7,117 nucleotides of DNA from the NCBI GenBank assembly GCA_041913505.1, contig JAYSFC010000155.1, positions 1-7,117 on the forward strand, written 5' to 3'. Origin of the DNA: JAYSFC01 sp041913505 (GTDB taxonomy: Bacteria; Pseudomonadota; Gammaproteobacteria; Burkholderiales; Burkholderiaceae_C). Of this stretch, positions 1 to 5,470 are shown in pieces. Position 1 is the stretch's first letter, and each line of letters starts with the position of its first letter. The notes below the pieces were generated by a model, which made no database searches, was not told where the DNA came from, and saw nothing but the letters and a program-made list of their open reading frames with translations. Both the position numbers and the translations under genes were made by a program.

Positions 1-850
1 AGATGGGGGCGATCTTGCCGCCCAGCGTCACGCCGCCGAAGCGCTTGTTCGGCACGAACGGGATGTCCTGGCCCGTGGCCCAGATCACGCTGTTGGTGGC
101 CGACTTGCGCGAGGAGCCCGTGCCCACCACGTCGCCCACGTAGGCCACGAGGTGGCCCTTCTTCTTGAGGTCCTCGATGAACTGCATCGGGCCACGCTTG
201 CCGTCTTCCTCGGGCTTGAACGCCGCATCAGGACGGGTGTTCTTCAGCATGGCGAGGTAGTGCAGCGGGATGTCGGGGCGGCTCCAGGCATCGGGCGCGG
301 GCGACAGGTCGTCGGTGTTGGTCTCGCCGGGCACCTTGAACACGGTGACCGTGATCTTCTTCTCAACCTCGGGACGGCTGGTGAACCACTCGGCGTCGGC
401 CCACGACTTCATCACTTCCTGCGCCTTGGCGTTGCCGGCCTTGGCCTTGGTCGCCACGTCGTTGAAGAAGTCGAACATCAGGAGCGTCTTCTTCAGCGCA
501 TCCGCGGCCACGCCCGCCACTTCGGCGTCGTCGAGCAGCTCGATCAGCGGGTGCACGTTGTAGCCGCCCACCATGGTGCCCAGCAGCTCGGTGGCCTTGG
601 CCTTGGAGATGAGGCCCACCTGGATGTCACCGTGCGCCACGGCAGCCAGGAAGCTGGCCTTGACCTTGGCGGCATCGTCCACGCCCGGCGGCACGCGGTG
701 CGTCAGCAGGTCGAGCAGGAAGGCGTCTTCGCCAGCCGGCGGGTTCTTGATCAGCTCGATCAGCTCGGCAACCTGCTTGGCGTCGAGCGGCAGCGGCGGG
801 ATGCCCAGGGCGGCGCGCTCGGCCACATGGTCGCGGTAGGCTTTCAACAT
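1..850 (-). CDS. acnB: Aconitate hydratase B, N-terminal part (partial)
   Basis: Bifunctional aconitase B / 2-methylisocitrate dehydratase, a cytoplasmic [4Fe-4S] enzyme that interconverts citrate and isocitrate via cis-aconitate. Only the first 283 codons are present; the gene runs off the left edge. The protein begins MLKAYRDHVAERAALG, very like E. coli AcnB. Residues ~1-160 are the AcnB-specific HEAT-like domain, with LLDLLTHRVPPGVDDA at ~47-60 and LLGTMVGGYN at ~89-98. From ~165 the swivel domain follows, with TDDLSPAPDAWSRPD (179-193), GTGSSRKSATNS (243-254) and NKR followed by GGKIAP (268-282). The cluster-binding cysteines of this family lie near the C-terminus, outside the window. The start is ATG at 850-848, with GGAG (863-860) 9 nt upstream. 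It is the last visible gene of the mdh-tam-citE-like operon, 60 bp after the exported-protein gene. No separate promoter is obvious in that gap. Confidence 0.97.
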   Translation of the reverse strand, partial: MLKAYRDHVAERAALGIPPLPLDAKQVAELIELIKNPPAGEDAFLLDLLTHRVPPGVDDAAKVKASFLAAVAHGDIQVGLISKAKATELLGTMVGGYNVHPLIELLDDAEVAGVAADALKKTLLMFDFFNDVATKAKAGNAKAQEVMKSWADAEWFTSRPEVEKKITVTVFKVPGETNTDDLSPAPDAWSRPDIPLHYLAMLKNTRPDAAFKPEEDGKRGPMQFIEDLKKKGHLVAYVGDVVGTGSSRKSATNSVIWATGQDIPFVPNKRFGGVTLGGKIAPI

Positions 851-910
851 GGTTTTCTTCTCCAATGGTTTTCTGAAGTGGGGCAGTTGCCGCAGGCAGT
901 GCTTCGGGCC

Positions 911-1525
911 TTACTTGGCCGCGGGTGCTTCCAGCAGGCTGGGCGGGGGGTTCTTCCGGATGGCCTCGGCCACCTGGACTTGCGCGGGGCTCATGCATTC
1001 GTCAGCCAGGCGCTGGCCGAGCTTCTGGTTCATGAGCATGGACTTGTTGGCGATCTGCAGCCACACGGCACCGCGCTGCTGGTCTTCCAGGCGCACGACG
1101 CCCGTGCTCGTGGCCACGGGGCTCATGTAGTACGAGAAGCCCTTGCCATCAATGCGGAAGTGGCCGGGCGCCTTGGCGTCGGGCGTCACGTTCACCGAAG
1201 CACCGAGTTCGCAGGGGATGTGGCCCGTGTGCACGCGCTCGGCAATGGCCAGCTCTTCGGGGGTCAGGGCTTCCCCGGCGGCGATCAGGCCCGTGGCGAC
1301 CTGGCTGGTCGCGCTCTTGAGTTGGGAGCGGCTGCTGGGCGGCGTGGCCTTGGCAACGGTCGCGGTCTTCTTTTCCGGGGCGGATTTGGTGACAGCCTTC
1401 TTGGCGTGCGCCTTGGCGGCATGCTTCGCAGCCACGGGCTTATCGGCCGCAGGCTTGTCGGTCGCGGCCTGGGCCAGCACCAGAGCGGGAGCCAGCAGCA
1501 AAACGGAGGCGAGGAGCGATTTCAT
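911..1525 (-). CDS. Unrecognised exported (periplasmic) protein with Ala/Lys-rich linker
   Basis: A 204-residue protein I do not recognise. Residues 1-20 look like a Sec signal peptide: MKS, a hydrophobic core LLASVLLLAPALVLA, and an A-Q-A site giving likely cleavage after A20. Residues ~21-65 are a low-complexity Ala/Lys/Pro stretch resembling a histone-H1-like or cell-wall-spanning linker. Residues ~85-180 form a compact, apparently beta-rich domain with conserved-looking patches (HTGHIPCELG, FRIDGKGFSYYMSP, GAVWLQIANKSMLMNQKLG, RLADEC). The mature part has only two cysteines, C105 and C177, which could pair as a disulfide in the periplasm (inference). The ATG at 1525 has GGAG (1534-1531) 5 nt upstream. 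The gene starts 27 bp after the CitE-like stop and ends 60 bp before acnB, so it is probably cotranscribed with TCA-cycle genes although it is not an obvious metabolic enzyme. That the ORF is real is well supported by signal peptide, RBS and placement; its function is unknown. Confidence 0.85.
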   Translation of the reverse strand: MKSLLASVLLLAPALVLAQAATDKPAADKPVAAKHAAKAHAKKAVTKSAPEKKTATVAKATPPSSRSQLKSATSQVATGLIAAGEALTPEELAIAERVHTGHIPCELGASVNVTPDAKAPGHFRIDGKGFSYYMSPVATSTGVVRLEDQQRGAVWLQIANKSMLMNQKLGQRLADECMSPAQVQVAEAIRKNPPPSLLEAPAAK

Positions 1526-1552
1526 GGAGACTCCGGCGTAAAAAAATGAGAA

Positions 1553-2560
1553 CTAGTCGTTGAACCAGGGGCGCACTGCCTCGGGCAGGGCGCGGCCCGT
1601 CTGGTGGGCCCGCTCCAGCACCTGCCAGAAATAGCGGTAGCTGGCGCGGTCGTGCAGCACCCCGTCGGCGCTGATCGGTGCCCAGTCGGCGGCGGCGGCG
1701 GCCACGACGATCTGGGCGGCCTGGTCGATCGCGTCCTGCCCGGGCGCGAAGGCCGCGAGGATGGGGCGGATCTGACCAGGGTGGATGCTCCACATGCGGG
1801 TGTAGCCAAATTCGCTGGCAGCCCGCGTGGCCGCCGCCTGCATGGCGGCGGTGTCGGTGAATTCGGTCACGACGCAGTGCGAAGGCACCTTGCCGTGGGC
1901 ATGGCAGGCCGCGGCGATCTCAAGCTTGGCACGCACGACGAGCGGGTGCGTGAATTGCCCCGCCGACCCCATGGCCGACGCGGGAATCGCCCCCCCATGG
2001 GCCGATACGAAATCCATGAGCCCGAAGCTCAGGCTCTGCACGCGCGGGTGGGCCGCGATTTCAAACGCACGGTGCACGGCGGCCGGCGATTCGATCAGCA
2101 CCTGCAGCGGCAAATCCGCCGCTCCCGCACGCAGCAGGGCCTGCTCGGCGCGCAGCACGTCGTCGACCGTTTCCACCTTGGGCACCATGATGTGGCACAG
2201 GCGGTGCCCTGCCTCGCCCACGATGGTGGCCATGTCGTTCGCGAAGGCCGGGTGGTCCACGGTGTGCACGCGGGCCGCCACGCGGGCCTGGGGATGCGCC
2301 TCGCGCGCCAGTGCGGCCACCAGCGCGGCATGCTCGCGCTCCTGCCCCACGGGGGCGCCGTCCTCGCAGTCGAGCGTGACATCGAACACGCAGTGGCCGA
2401 ACTCGGCCGTGAGCTCGGCCTGCAGCTGCAGGCTCTTGCGCATGCGCGCCTCGACGCCGCTGTAGTGGTCGCACACGGGCAGGCGAGCCACGCCCCCCTG
2501 GGCGCCCAGCAGCACCTCGGCGGGATGGACGGAAGAAGACACAGTCACGGGCGAATTCAT
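1553..2560 (-). CDS. CitE-like HpcH/HpaI aldolase / CoA-ester lyase family protein
   Basis: A 335-residue TIM-barrel lyase of the HpcH/HpaI aldolase / citrate lyase beta-subunit family. Visible family motifs are LDCEDGAP (63-70), RVH with R98, PKVE (127-130), IESPAAV with E157 as probable metal ligand, FGLMDF with D183 as probable second metal ligand, and a C-terminal IHPGQI (259-264). Relatives cleave or hydrolyse CoA esters such as malyl-CoA, citramalyl-CoA or citryl-ACP. No citrate-lyase alpha (citF) or ACP (citD) gene is next to it, so true citrate lyase is unlikely and the substrate is unknown. The ATG at 2560 overlaps the tam stop as ATGA, so translation is probably coupled. An upstream in-frame extension to 2884 is possible but would overlap tam by over 300 bp and is rejected. 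The stop is TAG at 1555-1553. Lying between tam and acnB, it may process a TCA-derived acyl-CoA or a side product (inference). Confidence 0.9.
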   Translation of the reverse strand: MNSPVTVSSSVHPAEVLLGAQGGVARLPVCDHYSGVEARMRKSLQLQAELTAEFGHCVFDVTLDCEDGAPVGQEREHAALVAALAREAHPQARVAARVHTVDHPAFANDMATIVGEAGHRLCHIMVPKVETVDDVLRAEQALLRAGAADLPLQVLIESPAAVHRAFEIAAHPRVQSLSFGLMDFVSAHGGAIPASAMGSAGQFTHPLVVRAKLEIAAACHAHGKVPSHCVVTEFTDTAAMQAAATRAASEFGYTRMWSIHPGQIRPILAAFAPGQDAIDQAAQIVVAAAAADWAPISADGVLHDRASYRYFWQVLERAHQTGRALPEAVRPWFND

Positions 2561-3333
2561 GGGTGTCGTTGCGCCACGATGAACAGGCGCGGGAAGGCCA
2601 GCAGGCGCTTGCCGTCGGCGCGCACGGGATAGGCGCCGTCGATCCGGCGCTCGTACGCGGCCAGGAAGCTCTCGCGCAGCCCTGCGTCGAGCGGGTCGAT
2701 ATATGGCTTGAGGCCCGTGCTGCGCACCCACTCGACGATGGCGCCGGCGGACGCCATGGGGTGCTGGTAAACGGTATGCCACACATCCACGCGGGCCGCC
2801 TGCGGTGCGAGCAGGTCGTAGTAGGCACCGGCTCCGAGCAGATCGGTGCGCAGCCGCTCGGCGTCGCCGATAGGCTCGCGCCACGGCGCCTCGGCCGCGA
2901 CTTCGCGCATCAGGCGGTGCGTGGGCTCCTGCCGGTTGTCGGGCATCTGGATCGCCAGTACGCCGCCAGGCGCGAGGCTCGCGAACAATCGGGGGATGAG
3001 GGTTTCATGCCCCGCCACCCATTGCAGGGCGGCGTTGGCGTAAATGAGGTCGGGCGCCGAGACGGGCGCCCATTGGGCGATATCGCCCCAGGCGAAGTCC
3101 ACGCCGGGCAGGCGCTCGCGCGCACTGGCCAGCATGGCTTCGGAGTTGTCGATGCCGGTCACGCGCGCCTGAGGGTAGCGCTCGGCCAGCAGCTCGGTGG
3201 AATTGCCCGGACCGCAGCCCAGGTCCACCACATGGGTGGGCGCGGGGTGCGGTACGCGCGCCAGCAGCTCCTGTGCCGGGCGCGTGCGCTCGTCCTCGTA
3301 GCGGCGGTAGAGCGCGGGATTCCAGTCGAGCAT
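2557..3333 (-). CDS. tam: Trans-aconitate 2-methyltransferase
   Basis: A SAM-dependent class I methyltransferase that monomethylates trans-aconitate, a spontaneous isomer of cis-aconitate that inhibits aconitase. It acts in the cytoplasm as a metabolite-repair enzyme. The 258-residue protein tracks E. coli Tam (about 252 aa) nearly end to end: MLDWNPALY at the start, SAM motif I VDLGCGPGNS (37-46), acidic D62 after the second strand (TGIDNS), NAALQW (100-105), QMPDN (129-133), EPTHRLMREVA, and the C-terminal LLAFPRLFIVA (244-254). I chose ATG at 3333; an in-frame TTG at 3339 would add two residues, but MLDWNP aligns best with the family start. No good Shine-Dalgarno is visible; the start lies 18 bp after the mdh stop, so coupling to mdh translation is likely. 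The TGA stop (2559-2557) overlaps the next gene's ATG. Its presence in the same apparent operon as acnB fits its role of protecting aconitase. Confidence 0.95.
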   Translation of the reverse strand: MLDWNPALYRRYEDERTRPAQELLARVPHPAPTHVVDLGCGPGNSTELLAERYPQARVTGIDNSEAMLASARERLPGVDFAWGDIAQWAPVSAPDLIYANAALQWVAGHETLIPRLFASLAPGGVLAIQMPDNRQEPTHRLMREVAAEAPWREPIGDAERLRTDLLGAGAYYDLLAPQAARVDVWHTVYQHPMASAGAIVEWVRSTGLKPYIDPLDAGLRESFLAAYERRIDGAYPVRADGKRLLAFPRLFIVAQRHP

Positions 3334-3351
3334 GGACAACCGGGGAGAGGA

Positions 3352-4338
3352 TTACAGCAGGTGCTTGACGCCGTCCTGCTCGCCCTGCAGCTCGGCCAGG
3401 GTCTTGTTGATGCACTCTTGCGAGAACGCATCGATGGGCAGGCCTTCGACGATCTTGTACTTGCCGCCTTCGCAGGTGACGGGATAGCCGAACATCACGT
3501 CCTTGGGAATGCCGTATTCGCCGTTGGACGGAATGCCCATCGTGACCCACTTGCCGTTGGTGCCCAGGGCCCAGTCGCGCATATGGTCGATGGCGGCGTT
3601 GGCAGCCGAGGCGGCCGACGACAGGCCGCGTGCGGCGATGATGGCAGCGCCACGCTTGCCCACGGTGGGCAGGAACACGTTGGCGTTCCAGTCGTGGTCG
3701 TTGATGGTGTCCTTGACGGACTTGCCGTTCACCGTGGCGAAACGGTAGTCGGCGTACATGGTGGGCGAGTGGTTGCCCCACACGGCCAGCTTCTCGATGT
3801 CGCCCACGGCAACGCCGATCTTGGCGGCGATCTGCGAGGCGGCACGGTTGTGGTCCAGGCGCAGCATGGCGGTGAAGTTCTCGCGCGGCAGGCTGGGGGC
3901 GCTCTTCATGGCGATGTAGGCGTTGGTGTTGGCGGGGTTGCCCACCACCAGCACCTTCACGTTGCGCGAGGCCACCTTGTCCAGCGCCTTGCCCTGGGCC
4001 GTGAAGATCTGGGCGTTGGCGGCCAGCAGGTCGGCACGCTCCATGCCAGGGCCGCGCGGACGGGCACCAACCAGCAGGGCGTAGTCGGTGTCCTTGAACG
4101 CGGTCATGGGATCGGCATGGGCTTCGATGCCGGCGAGCAGCGGGAAGGCGCAATCTTCGAGCTCCATGATCACGCCCTTGAGCGCGTTCTGGGCCTTCTC
4201 GTCCGGGATCTCCAGCAGTTGCAGGATGACAGGCTGGTCCTTGCCCAGCATTTCGCCGGAGGCGATGCGGAACAACAGGGCGTAACCAATTTGGCCAGCT
4301 GCGCCGGTAACGGCCACGCGGACGGGCTTCTTGCTCAT
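3352..4338 (-). CDS. mdh: Malate dehydrogenase (NAD-dependent)
   Basis: Oxidises L-malate to oxaloacetate with NAD+ in the TCA cycle; cytoplasmic. The 328-residue protein belongs to the cytosolic-type MDH group common in betaproteobacteria. It shows the Rossmann glycine motif TGAAGQIG (11-18), and E43 (LLEIP) at the end of the second strand, consistent with NAD rather than NADP use. The substrate-binding mobile loop GARPRGPGMER (91-101) carries arginines, NPANTNA is at 134-140, RLDHNRA at 160-166 with D162 and R165, and the catalytic-histidine motif WGNHSPTMYAD at 187-197 with H190. The ATG at 4338 is preceded by GGAG (4349-4346) with a 7-nt gap. The frame stays open up to 4464 but the added residues are not MDH-like and would cover the promoter. 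First gene of the minus-strand operon; the stop is TAA at 3354-3352. Transcription probably starts near 4428, leaving a leader of about 90 nt that can fold. Confidence 0.98.
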   Translation of the reverse strand: MSKKPVRVAVTGAAGQIGYALLFRIASGEMLGKDQPVILQLLEIPDEKAQNALKGVIMELEDCAFPLLAGIEAHADPMTAFKDTDYALLVGARPRGPGMERADLLAANAQIFTAQGKALDKVASRNVKVLVVGNPANTNAYIAMKSAPSLPRENFTAMLRLDHNRAASQIAAKIGVAVGDIEKLAVWGNHSPTMYADYRFATVNGKSVKDTINDHDWNANVFLPTVGKRGAAIIAARGLSSAASAANAAIDHMRDWALGTNGKWVTMGIPSNGEYGIPKDVMFGYPVTCEGGKYKIVEGLPIDAFSQECINKTLAELQGEQDGVKHLL

Positions 4339-4363
4339 GGTGAAACTCCAATAGAGAGAGGAA

Positions 4364-4401
4364 AACAGATGTTGTGGTGCAAGGTCGCACCAGCGTCTGT
4401 C
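4364..4401 (-). other. Potential stem-loop in the mdh 5' leader
   Basis: Inside the predicted mdh leader, a perfect 6-bp inverted repeat TGGTGC / GCACCA (4392-4387 and 4380-4375 on the minus strand) has a 6-nt loop. It is enclosed by a second pairing, GACAGA with TCTGTT (4401-4396 and 4369-4364, including one G-U pair), across an asymmetric internal loop. The structure lies about 15 nt upstream of the GGAG ribosome-binding site. It matches no riboswitch class I recognise and could be chance. No U-tract typical of an intrinsic terminator follows at full length. Confidence 0.3.
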
Positions 4402-4434
4402 ACCAGCAGCCCGCGCCCCGCAGAACAGCCCGGG

Positions 4435-4464
4435 AGTGTAGCGCCGATTCACGACAAACGTCAA
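4435..4464 (-). promoter_or_regulatory. Predicted sigma70 promoter of mdh operon
   Basis: On the minus strand, TTGACG (4464-4459) is one mismatch from the -35 consensus TTGACA. It is followed after 18 bp by TACACT (4440-4435), two mismatches from TATAAT. Transcription would start near 4428, about 90 nt before the mdh ATG. It is the best promoter-like pair in the mdh-gntR gap on this strand. The 12-bp palindrome (4476-4487) lies just upstream of this -35, at roughly -48 to -60 from the predicted start, so a protein bound there could affect mdh without directly covering its core promoter. Confidence 0.6.
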
Positions 4465-4465
4465 T

Positions 4466-4493
4466 TTGTCTTATGTCTTATATAAGATATGAT
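4466..4493 (+). promoter_or_regulatory. Predicted sigma70 promoter of the GntR-type gene
   Basis: TTGTCT (4466-4471) and TATGAT (4488-4493) are separated by 16 bp and resemble -35 and -10 hexamers. Transcription would start near 4500, leaving a leader of about 44 nt before the ATG at 4544. The spacer contains the perfect palindrome TCTTATATAAGA, so a repressor bound there would block RNA polymerase, consistent with autoregulation. This promoter is back to back with the mdh promoter; the two -35 elements are only one base apart (4464 and 4466). Confidence 0.5.
4467..4487. promoter_or_regulatory. Candidate operator: 12-bp palindrome plus extra half-site
   Basis: TCTTATATAAGA (4476-4487) is a perfect palindrome. 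Its left arm is part of a tandem 7-bp repeat TGTCTTA (4467-4473 and 4474-4480), giving two direct half-sites and one inverted half-site (TATAAGA). The region is strikingly AT-rich in GC-rich surroundings. GntR-family proteins bind as dimers to short palindromes, often autoregulatory sites beside their own gene, and this one lies directly upstream of a GntR-type gene in a divergent promoter. Assigning it to that protein is inference. Confidence 0.55.
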
Positions 4494-4543
4494 CGGGCAT
4501 CCGAACGGACGCTGCGCAGACCTGCGTGCACCCGCCCCGAACC

Positions 4544-5332
4544 ATGTCCAGCCTACCGCCCGCCACCACCGACTCTCCCGCACCGCCCGGCGGCGCCGGG
4601 ACGGGCACCCCCGCCTTCAGCCCACTGTACCAGCAGATCAAGGGGCTGATCCTGCAAAGCCTGCAGGCTGGCGAGTGGAAACCCGGCGAGGCCATTCCGA
4701 GCGAAATGGACTTGGCCGCGCGCTTTCGCGTGAGCCAGGGCACGGTGCGCAAGGCCATTGACGAGCTGGCGGCCGAGAACCTCGTCATGCGCCGCCAGGG
4801 CAAGGGCACCTTCGTGGCGACCCATGCCGAGCAGCATGTGCAGTACCGTTTCTTGCGCCTGTTACCCGACACGGGCGATGCCCGCGAAGAAGGCCCGGCC
4901 CAGCGCCGCATCATTGACTGCAAGCGCGTGCGCGCGAGCGCCGAAGTGGCCCGCGCCCTCGCGCTGCGCACGGGCGATGCCGTAGTCCAGGCGCGGCGCG
5001 TGCTGGCCTTCGCCGGCACCCCTACGATTCTTGAGGATATTTGGCTGCCCGGACAGGCCTTCAAGGGCCTCACGGCAGAGCAAATGGGCAGCTACCCCGG
5101 CCCCACCTACGCAATGTTCGAGATCGATTTCGGCGTGCGCATGGTGCGCGCCGAAGAAAAAATCCGTGCCGTGCTGCCCGATGCCGAACAGGCGCGGTGG
5201 CTCGACGTGACGCCTGCAACCCCTCTGCTGAGCGTCGAGCGAATTGCTTACACCTATAACGATGTTCCCATGGAGTTACGCCGCGGGCTCTACCGCACCG
5301 ACACACACCATTACCGGAACGCGCTCAGCTGA
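4544..5332 (+). CDS. GntR-family (HutC/UTRA subfamily) transcriptional regulator
   Basis: A 262-residue DNA-binding regulator. Residues 1-25 are a Pro/Ala/Gly-rich disordered-looking tail. Residues ~27-93 form a GntR winged helix-turn-helix: PLYQQIKGLI, then WKPGEAIPSE, the helix-turn-helix around LAARFRVSQGTVRKAI (57-72), and the wing MRRQGKGTFV (82-91). Residues ~105-258 fit a UTRA ligand-binding domain, with RRIIDCKRVRAS, ARRVLAFAGTPTILEDIWLP, and the C-terminal ERIAYTYNDVPMELRRGLYRTD. UTRA domains bind small molecules that alter DNA binding; the effector cannot be read from the sequence. I chose ATG at 4544; an in-frame GTG at 4526 would add six residues, and neither start has a clear Shine-Dalgarno. 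The gene is divergent from mdh and 138 bp upstream of sdhC on the same strand. This suggests a local regulator of TCA-cycle genes, perhaps responding to a di- or tricarboxylate (inference). The candidate operator is at 4476-4487. Confidence 0.93.
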   Translation: MSSLPPATTDSPAPPGGAGTGTPAFSPLYQQIKGLILQSLQAGEWKPGEAIPSEMDLAARFRVSQGTVRKAIDELAAENLVMRRQGKGTFVATHAEQHVQYRFLRLLPDTGDAREEGPAQRRIIDCKRVRASAEVARALALRTGDAVVQARRVLAFAGTPTILEDIWLPGQAFKGLTAEQMGSYPGPTYAMFEIDFGVRMVRAEEKIRAVLPDAEQARWLDVTPATPLLSVERIAYTYNDVPMELRRGLYRTDTHHYRNALS

Positions 5333-5335
5333 CAG

Positions 5336-5354
5336 GCATCAGGCATGTTGATGC
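5336..5354 (+). other. Weak hairpin just after the GntR-type gene
   Basis: GCATCA (5336-5341) and TGATGC (5349-5354) form a 6-bp inverted repeat with a 7-nt loop, 3 nt past the TGA stop. There is no T-run after it, so it is not a convincing intrinsic terminator. Transcription from the regulator gene may therefore continue into sdhC. Confidence 0.2.
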
Positions 5355-5391
5355 GCAATCCTAGAAAATACCAATCCCGCACGCCCCTGCT

Positions 5392-5410
5392 TATTGCATT
5401 GCAATAGAAT
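5392..5410 (+). promoter_or_regulatory. Palindrome and -10-like hexamer upstream of sdhC
   Basis: TATTGCA-T-TGCAATA (5392-5406) is a perfect 7-1-7 inverted repeat. Its right end overlaps TAGAAT (5405-5410), one mismatch from the -10 consensus; transcription would then start near 5417, about 54 nt before the sdhC ATG. No acceptable -35 lies 16-18 bp upstream, so the promoter may need an activator, or the palindrome may be a repressor site over the core promoter. The core TGC-N3-GCA resembles sites described for PhaR-type regulators, but this is only a similarity by eye. It differs from the TCTTATATAAGA palindrome near the GntR-type gene. Confidence 0.4.
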
Positions 5411-5470
5411 TTTGGGTTGTTTGCATCCGCGCGATTACAACGCAGTTACAACCACGAAAGCACACACGCC

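Noticed and set aside
851..910. Possible promoter or terminator in the gap before acnB
   Set aside because: I saw only short imperfect repeats (GGTTTTCT twice on the plus strand) and no stem with a T-run or a -35/-10 pair.
152..1549. A 465-codon open frame on the plus strand opposite acnB and the exported-protein gene
   Set aside because: Composition is low-complexity (Gly, His, Arg, Leu), there is no ribosome-binding site or family motif, and the opposite strand encodes clear AcnB.
2561..2884. N-terminal extension of the CitE-like protein by 108 codons
   Set aside because: The extra part is Arg/Ala-rich, overlaps tam in a different frame and is not CitE-like; the ATGA-coupled start at 2560 is far better.
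3005..4390. A 461-codon minus-strand frame overlapping mdh in another frame
   Set aside because: Arg/Pro/His-rich translation with no motif; the mdh frame is unmistakable.
4339..4464. N-terminal extension of malate dehydrogenase by 42 residues
   Set aside because: It would cover the predicted promoter and leader, and the family begins at MSKKPVRVAVTGAAG with a GGAG site in place.
2563..4485. A 640-codon open frame on the plus strand across tam and mdh
   Set aside because: It is antisense to two strongly recognised genes, its translation is His/Gly/Arg/Val-rich with no domain pattern, and long shadow frames are common in GC-rich DNA.
5417..5470. Upstream TTG start adding 18 residues to SdhC
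   Set aside because: The extra residues do not look like SdhC and there is no ribosome-binding site before the TTG.
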